This document shows positions 1 to 5,624 of a DNA stretch of 8,193 nucleotides, one piece after another. Numbering within the stretch: position 1 is the stretch's first letter; each line of letters begins with the position of its first letter. Under the pieces are notes generated by a model. That model saw nothing but the letters and a program-made list of their open reading frames with translations. It was not told the DNA's origin and did no database searches. The position numbers and the translations under genes were made by a program. This stretch comes from Coprothermobacter sp. (GTDB taxonomy: Bacteria; Coprothermobacterota; Coprothermobacteria; Coprothermobacterales; Coprothermobacteraceae): assembly GCA_003476705.1 (NCBI GenBank), contig DMVM01000104.1:1-8193 (forward strand). Reading direction: 5' to 3'.

Positions 1-267
1 GTGTACTGTTAAAAGATCTGCTCCAGCTTCCTTAAAGGCCTCAATGAAACCCTCTGGGTTTGCAATCATGAGATGAACATCAAGGAAAAAACCACTGTGT
101 TTGCGCAAACTCTCCACCAACGGGATTCCCATGGAAATATTGGGCACAAAATTTCCATCCATGACATCTACATGCAAGGTATCCACTTGGTATTGCTTTA
201 ATACATCCAGCTGATCCTTTAAACACCATAGATCGGCAGATAAGAGGGAAGGAACAAGTTTCCTCAT
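1..267 (-). CDS. rpe: Ribulose-phosphate 3-epimerase, N-terminal 89 residues (cut by window edge)
   Basis: The enzyme interconverts D-ribulose 5-phosphate and D-xylulose 5-phosphate in the cytosolic pentose phosphate pathway. The reading frame is translated from ATG at 267-265 and stays open to base 1. It shows the family's N-terminal signature PSLLSADL (residues 6-13), the HVDVMDGNFVPN segment (32-43) with metal-binding His and catalytic Asp, and DVHLMI (63-68) with another metal-ligand His, all typical of the TIM-barrel epimerase. The remaining part, about 130 residues in a normal family member, lies left of the window. The start overlaps the rsgA stop as ATGA, and a GGAGGAGG ribosome binding site lies about 11 bases upstream inside rsgA. 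It is the last visible gene of the leftward operon, and rsgA-rpe is a common pairing in Firmicutes. Confidence 0.96.
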   Translation of the reverse strand, partial: MRKLVPSLLSADLWCLKDQLDVLKQYQVDTLHVDVMDGNFVPNISMGIPLVESLRKHSGFFLDVHLMIANPEGFIEAFKEAGADLLTVH

Positions 268-1133
268 CTTTTCTTTGCCTCCTCCTGTTGTTTATCAAGA
301 TAATAAAGGTAGGAGTTATAGCGCGATTCTGCTATGAGTCCCTTATTAACAGCTTCTTTCACCGCACAATGGGGTTCTTTCAGATGCAAACAATCTGAGA
401 AAAAGCAGCCTTTTGCCGTAGTCTCGATCTCTGGAAACATGCGCTGGATATCCCAAGGATTCATTGCAGGCATTTCCAAAAGAGAAAAACCAGGGGCGTC
501 TACAACGTAAGTACCATCTAGAGGCAACAGCTCTACCCAACTGGTAGTGTGCTTACCGCGACCAACTCTAGAGATGTCGCCCACACGCACCGGCGCATCC
601 TTCCAAAGAGCCTTTACCAGACTGCTTTTCCCAACACCTGTGGGACCGCTTAAGAGAAGTGTTTTTCCACGCAACCGCTCCTTTAGCGCAGACAAATCAT
701 AGTACACTGACGTCACCATGACGTCATATCCCAGGCTGGTGTATAAGTTGGTCCAAGGCTGAATATCTTCATCGCGAAGGAGGTCGGCTTTGTGAAACAA
801 GACCAAAACGGATATGCTTTGTAGAGTCGCTAATCCCAGCGTAAGATCTAGATATCTTACATCACACTGAGGATTCTTGAAAGAATGGACATAAACGAGT
901 AAATCCAAATTCGCCACAGGTGGCCTGAGAAAATAATTCTTCCTGCCACCTGTACGTTCAACAGATACTTCCGAATCAGTAATTAGCTCAAACCAGACGC
1001 GATCGTTGACCAAAACTTTCTCTTGTTCCCAAACCTTCTTTTTTACTAAACCCAAATAAACGCTGTTTTCATAAGAAACTAGCACGTTATACCGTTCTCT
1101 TCGCAACACCCTGCCTAAGAGTAAAGCCCTCAT
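264..1133 (-). CDS. rsgA: Small ribosomal subunit biogenesis GTPase RsgA (YjeQ/YloQ)
   Basis: RsgA is a circularly permuted GTPase that binds the 30S subunit and assists its late maturation. The 289-residue product has an N-terminal OB-fold region (about 1-70), then GTPase motifs in the permuted order G4-G1-G2-G3: HKAD (114-117), GPTGVGKS (163-170), HTT (195-197) and DAPG (212-215). A C-terminal zinc knuckle follows with C243, C248, H250 and C256, then the usual AV..G.I..SRY..Y segment. Length is normal. The odd point is His instead of Asn (or Thr) at the first G4 position. The ATG overlaps the stop of the PASTA gene as ATGA with only a weak ribosome binding site, so translation is probably coupled. 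The permuted motif order and zinc site make the identity secure. Confidence 0.97.
   Translation of the reverse strand: MRALLLGRVLRRERYNVLVSYENSVYLGLVKKKVWEQEKVLVNDRVWFELITDSEVSVERTGGRKNYFLRPPVANLDLLVYVHSFKNPQCDVRYLDLTLGLATLQSISVLVLFHKADLLRDEDIQPWTNLYTSLGYDVMVTSVYYDLSALKERLRGKTLLLSGPTGVGKSSLVKALWKDAPVRVGDISRVGRGKHTTSWVELLPLDGTYVVDAPGFSLLEMPAMNPWDIQRMFPEIETTAKGCFFSDCLHLKEPHCAVKEAVNKGLIAESRYNSYLYYLDKQQEEAKKR
708..726. repeat. Two TGACGTCA palindromes 11 bp apart inside rsgA
   Basis: A perfect 8-base palindrome, TGACGTCA, occurs at 708-715 and again at 719-726, so the centres are 11 bases apart, about one helical turn. Both copies are within rsgA, between the G4 and G1 motifs, and encode part of the DVMVTS stretch in two different frames. 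I know of no function for it here; it could be an intragenic protein-binding site or chance. Confidence 0.5.
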
Positions 1134-1798
1134 TTTGGTGACCAGACCTCGATATCCACGGGTGTTCCCTCATAACGGTACACACCGCTCCGCGGGTTCT
1201 GTGTTTTTACAATTTCCAAATCGGTGCTTGTAGTAGCTGTGCGCTTTATCTCGCCCACTTTGAGCCCGGCAGCTTCTACGCTGGAGCTAGCTTTTTCCAG
1301 GGTTAACCCGATTAAAGGAGGAACACGCACCAGTTTTGGTATACCGACGGTTATATTCACCACGTCACCAACCACGGTTAGCTTACCCGGAGTTGGATCT
1401 TGGCTTTTAACAACAAAGCGATCTCCGGTCTGCACCTCTGTAATGGTTCCTATTCGTAGGTTCAAATCCTTAATCTTGTCGATGGCGTCAGCAGCAGCAA
1501 CGCCTACCACGTTCGGAACTTCCACCAGTTTTAACCCCTTTGAGACAATGAGTTTGACCTGTTGCCCAGCTGGTGCTAAGATGCCGCCGTCAGGGCTTTG
1601 GGCAATCACAACACCTGGAGCCACAGTCGCATACTCGTACTCCACTGAAGCAGCATATTTTCCTTTAGCAATCTCCTCCAAAGCTTGATTTACCGTTAAA
1701 CCTGTGACCACAGGAACTCGTCCCACATTCTGTGCTCCTGCAGGCAGCGTTACGAGCAAGCAAAATAATATGAGGAGCATGCTTACCTTATGGACCAT
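1130..1798 (-). CDS. Secreted or membrane-anchored protein with three PASTA domains, no kinase
   Basis: The 222-residue product starts with a short basic stretch and a hydrophobic segment (about 4-20) ending in PAGAQ, which can act as a signal peptide or a single membrane anchor. There is no lipobox cysteine in the right place. Three PASTA repeats follow (about 25-87, 91-152 and 155-218), each with the VP.V.GL....A.......L pattern and the Q.P..G motif. PASTA domains of known proteins bind peptidoglycan fragments or lipid II outside the membrane. Its place just upstream of rsgA-rpe is where Firmicutes carry the PASTA Ser/Thr kinase PrkC/PknB, but no kinase domain is encoded here. The ATG lies 16 bases inside the upstream gene, behind an AAGGGGG ribosome binding site. 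Domain call is firm; the role in cell-wall sensing or synthesis is inferred. Confidence 0.9.
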   Translation of the reverse strand: MVHKVSMLLILFCLLVTLPAGAQNVGRVPVVTGLTVNQALEEIAKGKYAASVEYEYATVAPGVVIAQSPDGGILAPAGQQVKLIVSKGLKLVEVPNVVGVAAADAIDKIKDLNLRIGTITEVQTGDRFVVKSQDPTPGKLTVVGDVVNITVGIPKLVRVPPLIGLTLEKASSSVEAAGLKVGEIKRTATTSTDLEIVKTQNPRSGVYRYEGTPVDIEVWSPK

Positions 1799-2409
1799 TT
1801 AACATCCCCCTTCCTTGTGTGCACAAAAACTCCATGAGCGGACCACCCTCTAATTATTAATTCTGCATTTTCTATTTCCACATCATGCACACGCCAGTCG
1901 GTGGTAATGTAACGTTGTACCCAAGGGCTTAAGACGTTACCCAATATTGCGCCGAGCACTAGTGAAAGCAAAAGATTAACAAATGAGAATAGACCAAAAA
2001 ATATGGAAAACACGATGAACAATATTGCAAATACTAATGCCGTAACCACGGACGTGGTACCGCACTGAGGATGCACAGCTAAGTCTTTCTCATCACTCAG
2101 CAAGCGCCTCTTTGCCTCGTGTGCGGCCTGTAGCACCAAATACGGATCACTTACACCCTGTATGATGAACCCATTGGGGTTACTCACACCTGAAAGCTTC
2201 ACAGGCACAAGCTCTTCCAATACGTGTATGGTTGCGTGTTCCAGAGCGTGGTTCTTCCTAACTTCCGGGTGGGTCAATAAGTAGAACAGTTGAACAGGTG
2301 CGTTTATGAGTGTAATTATGGCCACACTCAAGAAACTTAACGGAAGAAACAGCATCAAAAAAAACATAAAGGTAAACAACGCCAAAATGGTATAAAGGAA
2401 AAATATCAT
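1783..2409 (-). CDS. DUF6391-like membrane protein with an HxxEH motif
   Basis: The 208-residue product has two closely spaced hydrophobic segments at the N-terminus (about 3-45), a soluble stretch with NHALEHATIHVLEE (53-66), a HPQCGTTS element (113-120) and another pair of membrane segments (about 121-161), then a soluble tail. The HALEH-type motif recalls DUF6391 proteins, whose function is unknown to me. H54, E57 and H58 form HxxEH, the inverted zinc motif of M16 peptidases; H62, H113 and C116 might complete a metal site, but this is inference. I chose ATG at 2409 because it overlaps the upstream stop as ATGA and has GAGGTGG 8 bases upstream; a GTG at 2421 lies within that binding site and is unlikely. 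The gene is sandwiched in the operon between a metallopeptidase-like gene and the PASTA gene. Confidence 0.75.
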   Translation of the reverse strand: MIFFLYTILALFTFMFFLMLFLPLSFLSVAIITLINAPVQLFYLLTHPEVRKNHALEHATIHVLEELVPVKLSGVSNPNGFIIQGVSDPYLVLQAAHEAKRRLLSDEKDLAVHPQCGTTSVVTALVFAILFIVFSIFFGLFSFVNLLLSLVLGAILGNVLSPWVQRYITTDWRVHDVEIENAELIIRGWSAHGVFVHTRKGDVKWSIR

Positions 2410-3068
2410 AGGTTCCGCCACCTCAAATGAAACACCACGTACCGCAAAATGCGGTAGGGTTCACCCAAAGATTCAAATATGAAACTGGGTGGTAGAAGCC
2501 TTATGTGATTAGCCACTTCAGGTGAGTAATGTGCCAAAACCAACTTGGATCTGTTTAGAGCATCTACTGAGAATATATAACTTGCGTAATCAAGAAGGAC
2601 ACCTAGTACCGCGAAAAAATACAAAGCCTTAGTGGCACCAAAAATGAGCGAACAAAAGAAACCCACCAAAAAAATCCAACGTAGCACCGGCTTAGCCTTG
2701 TAGTAAACATACCAAAAGCTACTCCGCATTTGCAAAGCCTCACCCACGCCTCTGGAAATCAAATTGAGATTCCACACATTGTTGTGCATGAGCATGCGTT
2801 CGGGAAAATAGACAAAATCGTTTTGCGGATCCACATAAGGAAAAACAATGTCAGGTCTAACCTTAAAACGCAGAAGCGAGTTCCACGGAAGAAGTTGCGG
2901 AAACACGTCACTAAGGCGCTCCCTGAGTGGTACTACTTCTCTGGACCAAGTGTTATAGAGGCCACTGTTTATGAGAAGTACTGCTACATAATAGATAAAA
3001 AGTACAATACCAGGTAATATGGCCAATAGGTCAAGCACCAAACACACCTTCTTTTTCCCTAAGGCCAT
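2406..3068 (-). CDS. Membrane protein resembling YugP-type zinc metallopeptidase with lost HExxH
   Basis: The 220-residue product has a hydrophobic N-terminal segment (about 8-33), a soluble central part, and two further hydrophobic stretches (about 130-145 and 148-167). The segment DPQNDFVYFPERM...ISRGVGEALQ (80-113) lines up by eye with the DP....L.LS......AHEVGHALQ region of YugP-like membrane zinc metallopeptidases, but HEVGH is replaced by RGVGE (106-110). The later VDALNRSK (168-175) may match that family's VEFNASRRA segment. In many Clostridia the YugP gene sits between fmt and rsmB, which agrees with this location directly after fmt. If homologous, it is a pseudoenzyme. The ATG at 3068 overlaps fmt by 38 bases and has a poor ribosome binding site; GTG at 3038, with AAGGTG 6 bases upstream, is a good alternative start. 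Function is unknown. Confidence 0.7.
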   Translation of the reverse strand: MALGKKKVCLVLDLLAILPGIVLFIYYVAVLLINSGLYNTWSREVVPLRERLSDVFPQLLPWNSLLRFKVRPDIVFPYVDPQNDFVYFPERMLMHNNVWNLNLISRGVGEALQMRSSFWYVYYKAKPVLRWIFLVGFFCSLIFGATKALYFFAVLGVLLDYASYIFSVDALNRSKLVLAHYSPEVANHIRLLPPSFIFESLGEPYRILRYVVFHLRWRNL

Positions 3069-3945
3069 TTACGAACGATGCAGCGTCCTGCTTTTTTCTT
3101 CCTTCCAGTTGCAAACTCAGTATTTCCAGCGAATCTTGCCCAGTACCAACGTAAAGGCTTTCTTTATCAGCCACATAGTGACCTGGTGGCAGTAAGTCTT
3201 TCCCTCTGCTTATGCGAACTTTGAAGACCTTTACCAGCTTTGACTCCAAAGTTGTTTTTGCTCCTACATCAGCTAAAGCACGTACCTGACTTTGTATGTC
3301 ATGAGCTGGTCTTTGCCAGTTAATCCATAACTCATCAGGTGTAAACTTTGGAGCATAAGAAGGATCTCCCAACTGGGGGAAAGCGCGTAAATTTCCCTTT
3401 TGTAGCTCCAAGAAGAACTTCTCTAGCAATTCCAGAGCAACATGCTGCAGTTTCGGAGTAAGGGACATATAGTCATCGTCTGGGTCAATAATTACACGTT
3501 CATGGAGATAAATATCACCTTCATCCATTTTTTCTGCGATCTTTATCAGGGTTACGCCTGTCTCGAGTTCGCCGCTCCAAATAGCTCTTCGTATGGGATT
3601 AGGTCCCCTGTATTTTGGCAGCAGTGAGGGGTGAATGTTTACCATGACAGGCTTATCAGCTTGGAATAATTGTTTGGGAATGTAAAAACCGAAGTCCACG
3701 ACAATGGCTACATCAAATCCCTGCTTAAAATACCACTCTATAAAATCGCTTTTTAGTGAGTTCACCTTTACAATGGGAATCTGAAGTACCTCAGCCACGA
3801 CAGCAGGAGGCGAAGGCTGCAACTTTAAGCCTCGACCTGAAGGAGCGTCAACTTTTGTGATCAACACAATTTCATGATTCTCTTTCTTTAGCTCCTCCAA
3901 AACTGGAAGACCGAAAGTCCCAGAGGAAAAGAAAGCTATCTTCAT
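3031..3945 (-). CDS. fmt: Methionyl-tRNA formyltransferase
   Basis: Fmt transfers a formyl group from 10-formyltetrahydrofolate to methionyl-initiator tRNA in the cytosol, enabling bacterial translation initiation. The 304-residue product has the formyltransferase Rossmann-type domain (about 1-190) with SGTFGLP (8-14), the SGRGLKLQPSPP loop (36-47), the catalytic N103 and H105 within NIHPSLLP, the RGPNPI segment (113-118, normally RGAAPI) and catalytic D144 in DEGD. The C-terminal tRNA-binding domain begins near 200 with the KFTPDELWINW stretch. Length is close to the usual 310. The ATG overlaps the def stop as ATGA with AAAGGA nine bases upstream, so the two act as one unit: Fmt adds the formyl group that Def later removes. 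Confidence 0.97.
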   Translation of the reverse strand: MKIAFFSSGTFGLPVLEELKKENHEIVLITKVDAPSGRGLKLQPSPPAVVAEVLQIPIVKVNSLKSDFIEWYFKQGFDVAIVVDFGFYIPKQLFQADKPVMVNIHPSLLPKYRGPNPIRRAIWSGELETGVTLIKIAEKMDEGDIYLHERVIIDPDDDYMSLTPKLQHVALELLEKFFLELQKGNLRAFPQLGDPSYAPKFTPDELWINWQRPAHDIQSQVRALADVGAKTTLESKLVKVFKVRISRGKDLLPPGHYVADKESLYVGTGQDSLEILSLQLEGRKKQDAASFVNGLREKEGVFGA

Positions 3946-4457
3946 CGATCGTGTTCCTTTAGGAGCTCCACGACTCCTGGATAATGCAATGCCAGTGGCA
4001 TGACTTCAATGCGGTCCCAATCCGTGATTTTGTCGATGAACAACACACCATCCAGATGGTCTACCTCATGCTGTACCACCCGGCTGAGCATGCCGTCAAG
4101 CTTTAAGGTGATTTTCTCGCCATAGAGATTTGTAAAACTCACTTTTATTTTCTTAAACCTTTCCACGGGACCGTAAACTCCTGGGACCGATAAGCAGCCT
4201 TCAATGTCTTCTTCTTTCTCCTTGCCCAAAGGTTCCCACCTTGGGTTGATTAGCACCTCATGGAACTCATCCAAGTCTATAACTACGAAGCGTTTAGATA
4301 TACCCACCTGAGGTGCAGCCAACCCCACGCCTTCTACTTCGCTTTCTTTCATGAGGCGGAACATATCCTCCACAATCTTTCGATCTTCTTCGGTAAAAGA
4401 CTTTACTCTTTGTGCTTTTGCTCTTAACATTTTATCCGGTATGGCTCTTATGTCCAC
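3942..4457 (-). CDS. def: Peptide deformylase
   Basis: Def removes the N-formyl group from nascent proteins at the ribosome using a metal ion. All three family motifs are present: GVGLAAPQVG (motif 1), EGCLSVP with the metal-ligand Cys (motif 2) and QHEVDHLDG with the HExxH metal ligands and catalytic Glu (motif 3). The 171-residue length is typical. I chose GTG at 4457-4455 because a perfect AGGAGGT lies five bases upstream at 4463-4469 and the protein then begins VDIRAIPDKMLR, matching the usual N-terminus; an ATG at 4487 would add ten residues and place the ribosome binding site inside the gene. The start overlaps the PAP2 gene's stop by 10 bases and the stop overlaps fmt. Confidence 0.97.
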   Translation of the reverse strand: MDIRAIPDKMLRAKAQRVKSFTEEDRKIVEDMFRLMKESEVEGVGLAAPQVGISKRFVVIDLDEFHEVLINPRWEPLGKEKEEDIEGCLSVPGVYGPVERFKKIKVSFTNLYGEKITLKLDGMLSRVVQHEVDHLDGVLFIDKITDWDRIEVMPLALHYPGVVELLKEHDR

Positions 4458-5065
4458 AGAAAACCTCCTAAATAACTCATTGCACACAATATGGGCAAAG
4501 AGAGGCCTAACAGAAAACCTATGAGCACCTGCATGGGCGTATGTACACCCAGCTGGATTCTTGACCAGCCGATAATCAAACTAACTAATAACAGCAACGC
4601 CAAACTCCACCAACTGTTGGTGACCATGAAGAACATGGTTGCCATGGCTGATGAAGCAAATGTGTGAAAAGAGACCTTCCAGAAAAGGTTTATAAACCCG
4701 CATATGCCCAAGCCAATGCCCATGGTAGAAGTCAGGAATACCAACCATTTTGGCGACCACTCCTGACGGTTAAAAATCGCGGCAACAACCATGTAAGCCA
4801 AAAACGTACAAAAATAGGGTAAGGATCTTATTTCACGTTCTATTAAGTCTCTGGTGTCCAAAAGCTGTCTGCTTCGAGCCAGGTTGAAGGTTATGGCAGA
4901 AACCGCTCCCACAGTCAGTAAGAATATAACCAACGAAAGTAATATGTGGTTTAGTGAAAGCCCTTTTATCCACATAAGCAAGACGAACAAAAAGGGCCCC
5001 CACACCATGGGGTTCCCTAAATCAGAGATTACTTGCCATAACGTTGAAGTATGAGCTCTTTCCAT
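4448..5065 (-). CDS. PAP2-family membrane phosphatase
   Basis: The 205-residue product is almost wholly hydrophobic, with about six membrane segments, and has PAP2 features: a KVSFHT element (130-135) where classical members have PSGH, and SRIQLGVHTPMQV (168-180) matching the third motif SRxxxxxH with R169 and catalytic-type H175. After the His there is Gln where bacterial PAP2 enzymes usually have Asp; HTxxQV is also seen in dolichyl-diphosphate phosphatase-like members. The first motif (KxxxxxxRP) is not clear, though R77-R80 in IEREIRSLP may correspond. Such enzymes dephosphorylate lipid phosphates or pyrophosphates at the membrane; undecaprenyl or phosphatidate-type substrates are possible but cannot be chosen from sequence. 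It is the first gene of the leftward operon and lacks a clear ribosome binding site (see the candidate -10 at 5075-5080). Confidence 0.85.
   Translation of the reverse strand: MERAHTSTLWQVISDLGNPMVWGPFLFVLLMWIKGLSLNHILLSLVIFLLTVGAVSAITFNLARSRQLLDTRDLIEREIRSLPYFCTFLAYMVVAAIFNRQEWSPKWLVFLTSTMGIGLGICGFINLFWKVSFHTFASSAMATMFFMVTNSWWSLALLLLVSLIIGWSRIQLGVHTPMQVLIGFLLGLSLPILCAMSYLGGFLWT
4463..4469 (-). promoter_or_regulatory. Ribosome binding site that fixes the def start
   Basis: On the minus strand these bases read AGGAGGT, a full Shine-Dalgarno match, five bases before the GTG at 4457. It lies inside the end of the PAP2 gene and decides for the GTG start of def over the in-frame ATG at 4487. Confidence 0.85.
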
Positions 5066-5074
5066 CTTCTATTT

Positions 5075-5080
5075 ATTTTA
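5075..5080 (-). promoter_or_regulatory. Candidate -10 element for the leftward operon
   Basis: The minus strand reads TAAAAT, five of six matches to TATAAT. A start site seven bases past its last base falls at about 5068, only three bases before the PAP2 gene ATG (5065), which has no convincing ribosome binding site. No good -35 hexamer is visible (best is CGGTCA at 18 bases, three of six). The call rests on the -10 and its position. Confidence 0.4.
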
Positions 5081-5097
5081 CCCGATGATGGTTTCTC

Positions 5098-5127
5098 ATG
5101 ACCGCCTTATTCGGGGTATGATATAAG
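5098..5127 (+). promoter_or_regulatory. Candidate extended -10 promoter for the small hypothetical gene
   Basis: ATGACC at 5098-5103 (four of six to TTGACA) is followed after 18 bases by TATAAG at 5122-5127 (five of six to TATAAT) with a TGA just before it, giving an extended -10. The start site would fall near 5134, leaving a short leader that contains the AAAAGGGGTGAT ribosome binding site of the gene at 5152. Confidence 0.5.
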
Positions 5128-5151
5128 TAGCTAGTTAAAAGGGGTGATGCT

Positions 5152-5520
5152 ATGAAATCATTTGTCCAATTCGAAAAGGAACTAGCAGCAGAATTCAGGG
5201 ACAAATTGTCCAAAACGGAAACTACCATTGAAGTTAGCGATCTTTTCAGCCAAATAGCGCAAAAGCTTCTAAGTAAAATACTGCCCGATTACACTCCCAA
5301 AGCAGTGTTTCAGATAAAGTTTGACTCCACAAAACCCCCATATTACATTATTCCAGAGGAAATGAAAAAAGACGAACGCATAAAAGAATTAATCGAGGAC
5401 AGTGATTTCCCTGCCATACTTGAACGGTTCGCTACGGCCTGTTACAACAGAAAAGCCCACTTGGACGAAGTGGACAAGACAAAGACATCTAGACGTCCAC
5501 CTGGAACACCAAATCCGTAA
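5152..5520 (+). CDS. Small soluble protein of unknown function
   Basis: I do not recognise this 122-residue protein. It has no signal peptide or membrane segment. It looks mainly helical and charged, with a helix-like start (FVQFEKELAAEFRDKL), a middle section with IKFDSTKPPYYIIPEEM that may be a short strand and turn, an acidic helix (KKDERIKELIEDSDF), a lone Cys in the ATACYNRK segment, and a basic, proline-rich tail RRPPGTPNP that is probably disordered. ATG at 5152 is preceded by AAAAGGGGTGAT with good spacing. It stands alone: its own promoter-like sequence lies upstream, and the next gene also has its own promoter. Codon use resembles the neighbours, so it is likely a real gene. Confidence 0.8.
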   Translation: MKSFVQFEKELAAEFRDKLSKTETTIEVSDLFSQIAQKLLSKILPDYTPKAVFQIKFDSTKPPYYIIPEEMKKDERIKELIEDSDFPAILERFATACYNRKAHLDEVDKTKTSRRPPGTPNP

Positions 5521-5588
5521 CCAGGTAATCAGTATAGATTCTTGATAAACAGCATAGAGAAACGCTTAATACAAAAAGTGACGGCATC

Positions 5589-5618
5589 TTTACAAGCAAA
5601 TGGAAGGTGTCATATAAT
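5589..5618 (+). promoter_or_regulatory. Strong sigma-70-type promoter for the DUF401 gene
   Basis: TTTACA at 5589-5594 (five of six to TTGACA) is separated by 18 bases from a perfect TATAAT at 5613-5618. The expected transcription start, seven bases past the -10, is base 5625, which is the A of an in-frame ATG. A weaker alternative is TTGATA at 5542-5547 with CTTAAT at 5565-5570 (17-base spacer), which would give a leader of about 50 bases. The rest of the 5521-5606 gap shows nothing else, and no terminator for the preceding gene. Confidence 0.65.
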
Positions 5619-5624
5619 TCAATA

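Noticed and set aside
80..298. Minus-strand 72-codon open frame at the left edge
   Set aside because: It lies in another frame over rpe, whose conserved motifs show the true frame.
1224..1688. Plus-strand 154-codon open frame opposite the PASTA gene
   Set aside because: It is antisense to clear PASTA repeats, has no ribosome binding site or recognisable domain, and is a compositional shadow.
5457..5473. CCACTT/AAGTGG hairpin in the small hypothetical gene
   Set aside because: A short stem within coding sequence with no regulatory position.
5499..5526. ACCTGG...CCAGGT stem at the end of the small hypothetical gene as a terminator
   Set aside because: Only six pairs around a 16-base loop, partly inside the gene and without a U-tract.
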